This document shows positions 8,328 to 17,167 of a stretch of 61,163 nt of DNA, piece after piece; within the stretch, counting starts at the first letter, position 1; each line of letters begins with the position of its first letter. The notes beneath the pieces were generated by a model, which worked only from the letters and a program-made list of their open reading frames with translations, was not told the DNA's origin and searched no databases. The position numbers and the translations under genes were made by a program. The stretch comes from Lentilactobacillus parafarraginis DSM 18390 = JCM 14109 (GTDB lineage: Bacteria; Bacillota; Bacilli; Lactobacillales; Lactobacillaceae), in the NCBI RefSeq assembly GCF_001435895.1, contig NZ_AZFZ01000007.1, positions 12,368 to 73,530 of the forward strand, given 5' to 3'.

Positions 8328-8401
8328 TGTCTTCCTCCGACAGTCCAAACTGTGTCAGGTTCAATGGGTATGATCTCAGCCGCAAGCGGCACCCCAGACA
8401 T
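8328..8401 (-). promoter_or_regulatory. TPP riboswitch before the amidohydrolase-permease genes
   Basis: The minus strand contains TGTCTGGGGTGCC, GGCTGAGATCATACCC and TTGAACCTGACACAG, the conserved core of the THI box, closed by AGACA. It lies only 20 bases after the ykoE stop, so it is probably an internal control point within one operon. Confidence 0.95.
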
Positions 8402-8421
8402 TTGACTTAATCAATCACAAT

Positions 8422-8976
8422 TTACTTTTGAACATCAAAATGCAAAACTGATGACCGTTCAACCAGGGCAAAAATCATCTTAACTAATACGGCCCCGAAG
8501 AACAGATCCGAAATCAACCGAACCGAAAACAATGCCAAAATCATTGGAAATGAGTACTTCACGTAACCCAACCGGAATAATTCGTAACCAAAGGCAACGA
8601 TGGTCGTGGTAACCGCTGAAGTTAACAAACTACCCCAGCCCCAGTTACGGTAACGCCAAAACGCAAACCCAATTTCACTACCAAAGCCCTGAACCAGGCC
8701 AGAAATTAATGCGGCGGCGCCAAACGTCCCCCCAAATAAGACTTCGGCAGCGGCTCCCAAGGTTTCACCAACGATTGCGGCACCGGGAACCCGAATGAGG
8801 TATGCTGCCAGTGGTCCGGCCATAATCCAAAGACCAAACAGTGCTTCATTGGCGAACGGCCCAATGACAAGGTAAAGCGCGTTATAAATCCAATCAGTTC
8901 CCACAAAAATAGCCCCAAACGCAATCGCAATTAACGCGATTAAAATCACATCTTGCAAATGAAATTTCTTCTTCAA
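8422..8976 (-). CDS. ykoE: ECF transporter S component YkoE (thiamine or HMP uptake)
   Basis: This 184-residue protein has five to six membrane helices and clear YkoE similarity (VILIALIAIAFGAIF near the start, GETLGAAAEVLFGGTFGAAALISGLVQGFGSE in two adjacent segments). The TTG at 8976 follows GGAAGAG at six bases and gives the usual YkoE N terminus; an upstream ATG at 9024 has no ribosome site. YkoE is the substrate-binding subunit for thiamine or hydroxymethylpyrimidine. YkoC and YkoD are not adjacent, so it likely docks to a shared ECF energy module, as is common in lactobacilli. It is the first gene after a TPP riboswitch. Confidence 0.9.
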   Translation of the reverse strand: MKKKFHLQDVILIALIAIAFGAIFVGTDWIYNALYLVIGPFANEALFGLWIMAGPLAAYLIRVPGAAIVGETLGAAAEVLFGGTFGAAALISGLVQGFGSEIGFAFWRYRNWGWGSLLTSAVTTTIVAFGYELFRLGYVKYSFPMILALFSVRLISDLFFGAVLVKMIFALVERSSVLHFDVQK

Positions 8977-9046
8977 TGTAACTCTTCCTTTCGTGAATCG
9001 ATGATTAACATCAACATATTTCAAAAGGGAATCATCTGTGAACCGA

Positions 9047-9198
9047 CAAAAAATCCTTTCCCTGAATAACCAGAGAAAGGATTTCCTTTAAATCGTCATA
9101 GCTACATAAAATAGTTACTTGATTATCGTCTTCCTCCGACAGTACGAACTGCATCAGGTTCAATGGGTATATCTCAGCCGCAAGCGGCACCCCAGACA
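9047..9198 (-). promoter_or_regulatory. TPP riboswitch and terminator before ykoE
   Basis: The aptamer (about 9128-9198) shows CTGTCTGGGGTGCC, GGCTGAGATATACCC and TTGAACCTGATGCAG. A downstream hairpin (9084-9047), AATCCTTTC pairing with GAAAGGATT and followed by a T run, is the transcription terminator of the expression platform. Confidence 0.95.
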
Positions 9199-9219
9199 GT
9201 ATTCGATTTTGACAAGTTA

Positions 9220-9248
9220 ATTATGTCTTAAATAGTGGAGAAAAGCAA
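9220..9248 (-). promoter_or_regulatory. promoter of the TPP-controlled operon
   Basis: TTGCTT and CATAAT are 17 bases apart; the predicted start lies about 15 bases before the aptamer. Confidence 0.55.
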
Positions 9249-9271
9249 GGGGAACGCGATTCTTCGTTCAA

Positions 9272-9856
9272 CTAATCCGATAGACCCCTCCGAACCCGTT
9301 TCTGTAATTCGGGCACCACTTCATTTTTAAACCAGCCGTGGCGCTTCATCCACCCATAGTTGAGGGGTGAGGGATGGACGAGGGGAAAATAATCCGGCAG
9401 ATAATCATCAAAATGCCGCACGGTTTCCGTTAGGTTCTTCCGGCATCGTTTACCCAGGTAATATTTTTGGGCGTACTGCCCGATAAGCAATTTCACCTCA
9501 ACTTGGGGCATCAACTGCAATAACGGTTTATGCCACTTTTCCGCAAACCCTTTGCGCGGCGGCAGATCCCCGTGAGCCCCCTTACCGGGATAATAAAAGT
9601 CCAGCGGCATGACGGCGATCTTGCCAGCGTGGTAAAATTCAGCCTTTGTAACGCCCATCCACTCCCGAAGCCGATCGCCACTCGGATCATTCCAGAAAAC
9701 CATCGATTCCTGAGCTTTCCGGCTGGGTGCCTGACTAATAATGAGAATTTTAGCGGTGGGCTCAATATGATAGAGCGGCTGAATCCCATGTTTAGTAAAG
9801 ATTTCGTTCTGGGGGTCAGCCTGAATTGCCGCAAAAATGTCATCGCTGATTGCCAT
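9272..9856 (-). CDS. uracil-DNA glycosylase family protein
   Basis: 194-residue protein of the uracil-DNA glycosylase superfamily type found in Gram-positives, with LIISQAPSRKAQES as motif 1, FYYPGKG in the middle, LLIGQYAQKYYLG and the C-terminal HPSPLN motif. I start it at the ATG at 9856, six bases after AAAGGAAA, not at the ATG 33 bases upstream that has no ribosome site. The motifs differ from family 1 Ung, so activity on uracil is likely but not certain. It follows rlmH closely and may be co-transcribed. Confidence 0.85.
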   Translation of the reverse strand: MAISDDIFAAIQADPQNEIFTKHGIQPLYHIEPTAKILIISQAPSRKAQESMVFWNDPSGDRLREWMGVTKAEFYHAGKIAVMPLDFYYPGKGAHGDLPPRKGFAEKWHKPLLQLMPQVEVKLLIGQYAQKYYLGKRCRKNLTETVRHFDDYLPDYFPLVHPSPLNYGWMKRHGWFKNEVVPELQKRVRRGLSD

Positions 9857-9885
9857 ATCGTTTCCTTTCCAATCAAACCCAGCGT

Positions 9886-10365
9886 TCATTTATGATACGG
9901 ACTGCCCTCATTAATCATGAAGGCTCGGTAAATCTGTTCTGTCAGAACCAATCGCATGAGTTGGTGGGGAAGCGTAAATTTCCCAAACGAAATCTGGGTG
10001 TCGGCGCGATCCAATACGTGCTTGGATAGTCCTAGCGACCCCCCGATCACAAACGTAATGTCTGAATGACCATAGGTTGTTAAATCAGCAATTTCCTTGG
10101 CAAACTGCTCAGACGATCGCTCATTTCCCAGGATCGCAAGGGCGTAAACATACTCGCGATCCTTAATTTTATCGAGAATTCGCGAACCTTCCTTATCCAT
10201 CACCTCATCCATTTCAGCCTGACTCAATGACTCAGGGGCTTTCTCATCCGGAACCTCGACAATCTGGAACTTACAAAACCGCGATAACCGCTTCGCGTAT
10301 TCCGCAATTCCCTGTTTAAAATACTTTTCCTTTAATTTTCCCACGACAACTAGCTTAATATTCAC
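9886..10365 (-). CDS. rlmH: 23S rRNA (pseudouridine1915-N3)-methyltransferase RlmH
   Basis: The 159-residue protein matches RlmH (SPOUT methyltransferase): [15 protein letters not shown] at the N terminus, [13 protein letters not shown] for the SAM-binding knot, and the C-terminal [19 protein letters not shown]. It methylates pseudouridine 1915 in helix 69 of 23S rRNA in assembled 70S ribosomes. Start is GTG. Position downstream of walRKHIJ-htrA is conserved in lactobacilli. Confidence 0.97.
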   Translation of the reverse strand: MNIKLVVVGKLKEKYFKQGIAEYAKRLSRFCKFQIVEVPDEKAPESLSQAEMDEVMDKEGSRILDKIKDREYVYALAILGNERSSEQFAKEIADLTTYGHSDITFVIGGSLGLSKHVLDRADTQISFGKFTLPHQLMRLVLTEQIYRAFMINEGSPYHK

Positions 10366-10420
10366 TGACTAAATCTCCTCATGATGGTTTGCTGTGTAAA
10401 AAGGGCGGGTTATAAACAAG

Positions 10421-10739
10421 TTATCAACATAGTTATCCACAGGTTGATAACTTTTCCTGTGGATTAGTGCCCCCGCATTTTTTTGAAATATGTCAAGCCT
10501 GATTTTAGTTATCCACAAAACTGTGGACAACACGTGTTCGCAAATTACATTCGTAAACCCTATTATATCAGCCTTTTATGAGCCGAACAAATCTAATTTT
10601 TTATTGAAAAAAAGTTATCCCCAGCCTCTGTGGATAACTTTTGCGTTTTGTCGATAACTTTCAAACGTTCATTTACCAGTATTTCACTTCTGGCCTGTGG
10701 ACTATCCACAGGTTTATCCACAGGTTCTTTGTGGACAAA
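10421..10739. other. remote cluster of DnaA boxes
   Basis: Four exact TTATCCACA boxes (10433-10441 +, 10509-10517 +, 10629-10637 -, 10714-10722 +) and at least six one-mismatch boxes, including TTATCAACA, TGTGGATTA, TGTGGACAA, TTATCCCCA and CTATCCACA, sit within 320 bases between rlmH and htrA, about 22 kb from dnaA. The remaining part of this 587-base intergenic stretch is AT-rich, with no gene seen. Confidence 0.75.
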
Positions 10740-10911
10740 ATTGATTGTTTTTTGTTACTACTGAATTTTCTATCAAATCATCTAGTAGAAGTTCGGTTTT
10801 TTGACCAAGTTCACCCTTAAATCACTGATTTAACCCACTGACTGTTCGGAAACCCAACGGTCAATTGTAAAAATAATCATAAATTGTTCGATTACCAAGT
10901 AATTAAACAAA

Positions 10912-10948
10912 TAAACCCGATGATGAATCAAGTTCACCACCGGGTCTA
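10912..10948 (-). terminator. htrA terminator
   Basis: On the minus strand ACCCGGTGGTGAA pairs with TTCATCATCGGGT, followed by TTATTTG. The stem tolerates several G-U pairs, so it is moderate in strength. Confidence 0.6.
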
Positions 10949-10952
10949 ATCG

Positions 10953-12215
10953 TTATTTCGTTGCTTCGCTTAACACTTTATTCGTTGCTTTTTGACTTAA
11001 CGTAATCGTGCCAGTCTTCTTAGTTCCCTTCTGATAATAGGTAACTGAGATCTTATCGCCAATCTGGTGTTTATATAAGATATCTCGCAACTGGCTCTGC
11101 TGAGTAATCTTCGTGCCATCTAATTCGGTGATCACATCATACTTCTTCAAACCGGCCTTTTGAGCTGGCGAACCAGCATTCACCTTAAGAACCACTGCCC
11201 CTTGAGTAACGCTCTTCGGCAGTTTCAAAATTGATTGCTGCTGGTCTTCGGAAACGTTGGAAAGATCTGTATAGCCAATTCCAAGCGCTGGGCGAGTAAC
11301 CTGACCATTCTTGATGAGTTGGTTAATAATCGTCACAACTTCGTTACTTGGAATTGCAAAGCCCATTCCTTCAACACTTGTTCCCTGTTGATCCTGAGCC
11401 AGCTTCATGGAGTTAATGCCGACCACTTGACCGGCAAAATTAATCAATGGGCCACCAGAATTTCCGGGGTTAATGGCCGCGTCAGTTTGAATAACGGTTG
11501 CGTTACCAACTTGAGCTCCAGACTCAGAGGTTTGCGGTACTTCCCGCTTCTTAGCAGAAATAATGCCTTGGGTAACGGAAGTCGCGTACTGCGAACCAAG
11601 TGGTGATCCAATTGCCAGCACTGGTTCGGCAACCTTGATGTTATCAGAATCGCCAAACTCGGCAACGCTCTTTACCTTATTGGAAGTAATTTTCAAAACA
11701 GCCAAATCAGTTACTGAATCTTTACCGACAACCTTCGCGGAAGCCTTTGACCCATCACTGAGAATAATTTCCAGCGCATTGGCACCAGAGACCACGTGGT
11801 TGTTCGTCACGATATAAGCGGTGTTGCCGCTCTTCTTATAAATGACCCCGGAACCCTCACTGGAAGCTTCCAGCTCACCACTCTTGGAGTTTGAACTGCT
11901 CGATGAACGTCCCTGGATCTGGCCAAGAATTCCGGCCAAACTGTCATCACTTGAACTTTCCCGCTGTAAGTTAATAACGGAAACAACGGAATTTTTAGTT
12001 GCGTTAAAGGCTTTTTCGGCCTGCGTGTTGAGGTTCACTTTAACATTACTGATCTTGGTATTGCCGTTCTTGTTCGTGGAAACGAGCGACGTGCCGGTTC
12101 CGTTATCATTGCTGCTATTAAAGTATGACATCCCACCATACGTAATACCGCCGCCCAGTGCGCCAGCGACAAGTGCGGTGACAATAATTTTTCCAAAACC
12201 ATTATTTTGTGCCAT
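10953..12215 (-). CDS. htrA: HtrA-like serine protease
   Basis: 420-residue surface-exposed protease/chaperone. One N-terminal membrane helix (residues 7-30) is followed by a Ser/Asn-rich linker, a trypsin-like domain with the catalytic triad in TNNHVVSG (His), TDLAVLKI (Asp) and GNSGGPL (Ser), and a single C-terminal PDZ domain (about 310-405). It degrades misfolded exported proteins. It lies after walJ with an 89-base gap and may have its own promoter. No CiaR-type box was found before it, although htrA is a CiaR target in streptococci. Confidence 0.96.
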   Translation of the reverse strand: MAQNNGFGKIIVTALVAGALGGGITYGGMSYFNSSNDNGTGTSLVSTNKNGNTKISNVKVNLNTQAEKAFNATKNSVVSVINLQRESSSDDSLAGILGQIQGRSSSSSNSKSGELEASSEGSGVIYKKSGNTAYIVTNNHVVSGANALEIILSDGSKASAKVVGKDSVTDLAVLKITSNKVKSVAEFGDSDNIKVAEPVLAIGSPLGSQYATSVTQGIISAKKREVPQTSESGAQVGNATVIQTDAAINPGNSGGPLINFAGQVVGINSMKLAQDQQGTSVEGMGFAIPSNEVVTIINQLIKNGQVTRPALGIGYTDLSNVSEDQQQSILKLPKSVTQGAVVLKVNAGSPAQKAGLKKYDVITELDGTKITQQSQLRDILYKHQIGDKISVTYYQKGTKKTGTITLSQKATNKVLSEATK

Positions 12216-12304
12216 TGGTGTTCCCCCTTCTCTTTCTTATTGTTATTTTATCCTATTTTCTTGAAAAAAGTGTGACCACAAAGTTATAAAATTCTAAAGG
12301 AAAT

Positions 12305-13108
12305 CTAAATAATCATTAAAGGCGAAGCAGTTTCCGGTTCAGTATCGTACAACTTAAAGTCCGAACCGACGCCTAAATCATGGTCAGCAAGAATTGAAGC
12401 AACGGTTAAATGACACAGCGACTTCATATTATTGTGCTGGCTCCGATGTCCCAAAAAGACTTTCTTGGTGCGGTGGCCGATAACATCCAACATCGTATTG
12501 GCACCGTCCTCGTTGGACAAATGCCCCTGATCACCAAGAATCCGTTGTTTTAACGGCCACGAATACTCACCATTCTCAAGCATTTCAATGTCGTGATTAC
12601 ACTCTAACAGATAGCCATCAGCGTCCTTAATGACGCCTTCCATGCGATCAGAAACGTAACCGGTATCTGTGAGGACCACAAATGACTTGTTGTTATGATG
12701 AAACACGTAAAATTGCGGCTCCGCTGCGTCATGCGACACTGAAAAGCTTTCAATATCCAAATCGCCGAAGTCCATTACCGTATCTGGCGGGAAAATATTG
12801 ATTTCATCTTCGGGAACCTTACCAATTCGCGAACGCATTGCGTCCCAAGTTCCCTGATTCGCGTATACGTTCAGGTTATATTTCCGGGCTAAAACGCCAA
12901 CGCTTTGGCGATGATCGGAATGTTCATGGGTCACCAACAACGAATCAACGTCGTTAATGTCCCGGCCAATCGATTTCATTAGATTGGCAATTTTCTTGCC
13001 GCTTAACCCAGCATCCAATAAGACCTTATGTTGCGGTGTCTCGATATATGTAACGTTGCCAGTACTTCCGCTGGCCAGCACGCTAATTTTCATATCGTCA
13101 GTTTCCAT
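12305..13108 (-). CDS. walJ: WalJ (YycJ) metallo-beta-lactamase-fold nuclease-like protein
   Basis: This metallo-hydrolase of the WalJ/YycJ family (267 residues from the chosen start) has the zinc motif THEHSDH around residue 65, LLECNHD and the C-terminal LGHRSQHNN. WalJ links the wal regulon to DNA replication/repair in Firmicutes. The N-terminal core is MKISVLASGSTGN; an ATG at 13108 gives a five-residue extension. The longest frame starts at 13129, overlapping the walI stop, so translational coupling is possible and the exact start is uncertain. Confidence 0.92.
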   Translation of the reverse strand: METDDMKISVLASGSTGNVTYIETPQHKVLLDAGLSGKKIANLMKSIGRDINDVDSLLVTHEHSDHRQSVGVLARKYNLNVYANQGTWDAMRSRIGKVPEDEINIFPPDTVMDFGDLDIESFSVSHDAAEPQFYVFHHNNKSFVVLTDTGYVSDRMEGVIKDADGYLLECNHDIEMLENGEYSWPLKQRILGDQGHLSNEDGANTMLDVIGHRTKKVFLGHRSQHNNMKSLCHLTVASILADHDLGVGSDFKLYDTEPETASPLMII

Positions 13109-13128
13109 AGTGCTTCTTCTTTCCAACA

Positions 13129-13965
13129 TTAATTATCTCCAGATATACTTTGTGCGTTCTTCAAGTTTTCATTTGTTTCTTTAATAATGCCACCGGTAAA
13201 TGCATTAATCTTCTTCAACTGTACCTGAGGCGAGTTTTGCGGCTTAATCGCAATGACCCAGGTTGGAATAAAGACCCGGTCTGTATCAATCGATAACAGC
13301 TTCGTGTACGCTAATTTCGACCAGACAACCTTGGTATTATTAGGAATTTCGTTGTATTGGTATAACCATATTAAAGCACGAGTTTCCGAAATTGTCTCGG
13401 ATTTTTCTCGTAAGCTCTTAACATCCTGCAAATAGGATTGGGTGTAACTCACAATCTGGTGGTTCGCATTCAGGTTAAACCGGACCTGCGCCTCGGTGGA
13501 ATAAATCAACCCATTCATAGCCTTCTGGACGAATACAATGCTCTTAGCAGTTGATAAATCCTTGCTGTAGGCGTATTGATCGCCATAGAGGACAAAGGTA
13601 GGATTATCCATTAATTTGGCAATGGACGACTGTGGGTTGTTCTGACTAACCGTCACGGGTTCCTTAAACTCGCTATCCAGTTCGTGGCCAACGTAGTGGG
13701 GAGTCTGGTTTAATAATTGGCCCATCTGACTGCGTAACGTATCGTTTTGGGTACCAGATAGGTAGTAGGCAAAACTGGTCTTATTTGAGAGGCTGCCAAC
13801 GTTAATCTGATCGTCCTTCATTTCTTTGACGATCTTGGAATCCGAATCGCCCTGAGAAACGTTCTCGGTTTGCATGCTCATATTCTGTTCAAACATTCCA
13901 AACAGAAAAATATCAATGGCGATAAATGTTACCAGGAAAATGATCTCAATTCGTTTAAAGTTCAC
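13129..13965 (-). CDS. walI: WalI (YycI), regulator of the WalK kinase
   Basis: 278-residue protein with one N-terminal membrane helix (IEIIFLVTFIAIDIFLFGMF) and an extracytoplasmic domain, as in YycI. With WalH it forms a membrane complex that modulates WalK. Start is GTG after a GGAGGGG-type ribosome site. It follows walH by 20 bases and precedes walJ. Length and topology match the family. Confidence 0.93.
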   Translation of the reverse strand: MNFKRIEIIFLVTFIAIDIFLFGMFEQNMSMQTENVSQGDSDSKIVKEMKDDQINVGSLSNKTSFAYYLSGTQNDTLRSQMGQLLNQTPHYVGHELDSEFKEPVTVSQNNPQSSIAKLMDNPTFVLYGDQYAYSKDLSTAKSIVFVQKAMNGLIYSTEAQVRFNLNANHQIVSYTQSYLQDVKSLREKSETISETRALIWLYQYNEIPNNTKVVWSKLAYTKLLSIDTDRVFIPTWVIAIKPQNSPQVQLKKINAFTGGIIKETNENLKNAQSISGDN

Positions 13966-13985
13966 GCGACTCCCCTCCTTTCACA

Positions 13986-15287
13986 TTAGTATTGGTTAAT
14001 CATTAAGGAGTAACTGCGCCAGTGTCCCTGATAGTTAACGTACCAGTCAGGAATTAGGTTAATCAGCAATTGAGACGACTTATCCCGCCGCCAACCATAT
14101 CCTAATTGCAGCTGTTTAATGGCTTTCTGTTGGTATCCGTGAGCAACTAGGCGGCGAATCACGGTTTCAGTCGCCGGAAGCGTCCGGTAGCTTTGATCAG
14201 TTGGAATTGGCACTTCCGGATTATCCAGCGTAAATTTCAATCGCTTTGCACTGGAGTTGAGGATTTGCGATGAAATCGTGCCAAATCCATTTTGGCGGAA
14301 AATTGGAAATCCTTCAACAAACGTCCGGTACATCACCGTTCTGGTGCTGGTATCGTAGTTGAAGAACCGCACACTGTCCAGCGATAACCCCAAGTCAACT
14401 AACTGGTTGTACGAATCATTCAGCACGGAAGTCACGTTTCGCTGATCCTTATTTGTTCTGAAATCAGAGAACGTTCCCATTCTGGTTTTCGAATCAAACG
14501 CCAACTGTAAATTATTTTGTTCGCTGTAAGTGACTAAATTCTTCCGGCGCTTAACCGTTGTGCTGCTTTGCGATTCACGATTATTTAACAATCGACTGAC
14601 GTAATAGTCTTCAGATTGGCGATCAATCAAATACTTGTAGGGCTGAAGCTGAAGCTGATTTCTCACGTAAACCATTGGCCGCCCATTTAACAACTGAATG
14701 GAAGCCGGCACCCGCCGAAAATTCATCTTAAGCACGTCGTTTAAGGCCTTGAGACTGTGCTTCTTCACATTGACCTGATAAACGGCAAAGTTTTGATCGT
14801 TCAACAAATACAGCTTCGAGGAATCATCGGTTGGCAAGACAATTCTCGTCACCGAATGGTTTGGAAGCTTTTTGAATTTCTTATTTGTAATCTCATTAAC
14901 AATTTTCATCGAAACCGGACTGCCATAACTCAACATGATTGAGTTTGGCCGGTTTGCGATTTGGAAATACTTATCTTCAGACTTGGTGCTTAATGTTTTT
15001 AAACTCACGTTTTGGTACCCGCGCATTGTTTTTTGAACTTCAGCAACCGAATTGGCCAAGCGATTCACCAAAATCACTTGGTTACCCGACTCGTCAGTGT
15101 GAATTGCCTGTGTCGGCGAATAAACGTACCGTTTAGGCTTCGTAACCGCTTGTGTTTGGGTTGTTTGGGTGGAATTTTGCCGGTTTTTATAGTTCGCTGG
15201 ATTCGTCCAAATCACCACCGAGAGCGTCAGACTTACGATAACGGCGATGGTCAGCGCGATTGGTATGATATATTTACTAAACCTCAT
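13986..15287 (-). CDS. walH: WalH (YycH), regulator of the WalK kinase
   Basis: 433-residue protein with one N-terminal transmembrane helix (residues 8-28) and a large extracytoplasmic region typical of YycH. It interacts with WalK and WalI to tune kinase activity toward cell-wall hydrolase genes. The start overlaps the walK stop by 11 bases, so both are translated from one mRNA. No internal defects were seen. Confidence 0.94.
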   Translation of the reverse strand: MRFSKYIIPIALTIAVIVSLTLSVVIWTNPANYKNRQNSTQTTQTQAVTKPKRYVYSPTQAIHTDESGNQVILVNRLANSVAEVQKTMRGYQNVSLKTLSTKSEDKYFQIANRPNSIMLSYGSPVSMKIVNEITNKKFKKLPNHSVTRIVLPTDDSSKLYLLNDQNFAVYQVNVKKHSLKALNDVLKMNFRRVPASIQLLNGRPMVYVRNQLQLQPYKYLIDRQSEDYYVSRLLNNRESQSSTTVKRRKNLVTYSEQNNLQLAFDSKTRMGTFSDFRTNKDQRNVTSVLNDSYNQLVDLGLSLDSVRFFNYDTSTRTVMYRTFVEGFPIFRQNGFGTISSQILNSSAKRLKFTLDNPEVPIPTDQSYRTLPATETVIRRLVAHGYQQKAIKQLQLGYGWRRDKSSQLLINLIPDWYVNYQGHWRSYSLMINQY

Positions 15288-17130
15288 CCCATAAGTCCTC
15301 CTCTCCTAACGGCTCATAAGGCAGGGCAATGTAAAAGGTGGAACCCTTCCCCTCAACACTTTCGGCCCATAATTGACCGTGAAGGGCTTCAACGACTTCC
15401 TTGGAAATTGCCAGACCGAGACCACTACCGCCCTGTTGCCGTGAACGGGCCTTATCAACCCGATAGAACCGGTCAAAGATGTGGGGAATGTCCTTACGCG
15501 GAATTCCCAATCCCTGGTCACTGATGCTTAAAATGACCTTATTTCGGGTTTCGTACAGGCGGCAGGTGATCACACCGCCATCTGGAGAATATTTAATCGC
15601 GTTATTCATTAAATTATCGAGCACCTGGGTGAAGCGGTCGGTGTCCAAATCGACCCACAGATCGCGTTTCGTGAAGTAGCGCTTAATGGTGTACATTTTG
15701 GCGGGGTGTTCATCTTTCTTCAGGATCATATCAAATCGATTGAGAACATAGTTAAACAGTTCATTGATATTGACCAGTTCGACATCCATCTTCTGGGTAC
15801 CGGAATCCATTCGCGACAGTGTCAGCAAATCGTTGATCATTCGGATCATTCGGTCGGTTTCATCCTGAGTCACTTTTAAGAACTTAGGCGCCAACTTCGG
15901 ATCTTTCCAGGCCCCGTCGTGCAAAGCTTCAATATAGGAACGCACACTGGTTAGCGGTGTCCGCAACTCATGAGAAACGTTGGAAACGAACTGTTTACGA
16001 TCAGCATCAATTCGCTGTTGTTCGGTAATATCCCGCAGAACGCAAACCAGGCCGCTAATAAAGCCGGATTCCCGTTGAATGAGAGAAAAATGGGCGTGCA
16101 AAATCAGACTGTGATCATCACTTGAAAAATCCAAAATCAATTCATCTGGTTTTTCAAGCAAATCACGCAGACTATAGTCTTTGCGAATATCTAACACGTC
16201 TAAAATCGATTTGCCCATTGCCTGGTTTTCGTCCATGTCCAGAAAACTAGCCGCCGTTTCGTTAATGATAATCACGTTTCCGCGCCGATCGGTTGCCAAA
16301 ACCCCGTCAGTCATATTAGCTAAAACGGAATCCAAACGGCGTCGCTCTGATTCAGTGGACTCGTGAGATTCCTCAACTCTGACAGACAGGTTATTAACCG
16401 CACTGGCTAACTGGCCCAATTCATCGTTTCCATAAACGTGAACCTGGCCGGAATAGTCCCCACGGGCAATTCGCATGGTTTGCTTTTTCATTTCTTCAAT
16501 TGGCCGGGTAATCGCCCTGGAAATCACAATCGAAATCAAGAGCCCCAAAATAATCGCAATTGAAGCCGCAAACAGGTAAATGACGGTGATACTATTAATA
16601 TTTTGATAGACGGGATCCAGATTTGCCTTGGTATAAATGACGCCAACCAGGGTACTGTTATTCCCAGAACTCTTAATTAGGGGCGATACCAGCGTATAGT
16701 AACGGGTATTACTCGACGAATCATAGGTGTTCTTTTCGACTTTATGCCCACTGTAAATCACGTTTTTAACGTCATTATCAGTTGTTTTTTGACCCACAAC
16801 GGCCTGATTATTAACCTGATTGGTTCCACGAATGGTCCCTTTGTTATCAATAACCTGAATTTGGGCCGTATTGCCAGTATCGGAATCGTTCAAAATCGTT
16901 TTAATCCGGCGATTTGCCAGGGTTTTATTTGACCGGTTCAGTTCAGTTGTCAGTGAGTTTTTCACGTAAGACTGCAGCTGAACCTGATTGGTGAAAGCTG
17001 AGAGGTTTTGGTGTTCCAATTGCCTCACAAATACCGCCCCAACGATTTCCAACGTCAGCAGCAGTACGAGGGCGAAAACCAGCGCTATTTTAAACTTGAT
17101 TGATTGGTAAAATTTGATTCGGTTATTCAC
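15277..17130 (-). CDS. walK: sensor histidine kinase WalK (VicK)
   Basis: 617-residue kinase with two membrane helices (about 14-36 and 185-205) flanking an extracellular sensor of about 145 residues, then HAMP, PAS, HisKA with the phospho-acceptor FVSNVSHELRTPLTS, and HATPase with N box DNLMNNAIKYS and DQGLGIP/GSGLGLAI. WalK partners with WalR to control peptidoglycan hydrolysis and is essential in most low-GC Gram-positives. Start is GTG. The extracellular domain is the long form, unlike streptococcal VicK. Confidence 0.97.
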   Translation of the reverse strand: MNNRIKFYQSIKFKIALVFALVLLLTLEIVGAVFVRQLEHQNLSAFTNQVQLQSYVKNSLTTELNRSNKTLANRRIKTILNDSDTGNTAQIQVIDNKGTIRGTNQVNNQAVVGQKTTDNDVKNVIYSGHKVEKNTYDSSSNTRYYTLVSPLIKSSGNNSTLVGVIYTKANLDPVYQNINSITVIYLFAASIAIILGLLISIVISRAITRPIEEMKKQTMRIARGDYSGQVHVYGNDELGQLASAVNNLSVRVEESHESTESERRRLDSVLANMTDGVLATDRRGNVIIINETAASFLDMDENQAMGKSILDVLDIRKDYSLRDLLEKPDELILDFSSDDHSLILHAHFSLIQRESGFISGLVCVLRDITEQQRIDADRKQFVSNVSHELRTPLTSVRSYIEALHDGAWKDPKLAPKFLKVTQDETDRMIRMINDLLTLSRMDSGTQKMDVELVNINELFNYVLNRFDMILKKDEHPAKMYTIKRYFTKRDLWVDLDTDRFTQVLDNLMNNAIKYSPDGGVITCRLYETRNKVILSISDQGLGIPRKDIPHIFDRFYRVDKARSRQQGGSGLGLAISKEVVEALHGQLWAESVEGKGSTFYIALPYEPLGEEDLWDEV

Positions 17131-17167
17131 AACCAGTTAATACCCCTTACATTCTTAGCATTTTTAA

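Noticed and set aside
12280-12305. TTTAGA-N5-TTTAGA direct repeat before htrA, similar to a CiaR box
   Set aside because: The hexamers differ from TTTAAG, overlap the walJ stop codon, and have no -10 ten bases downstream.
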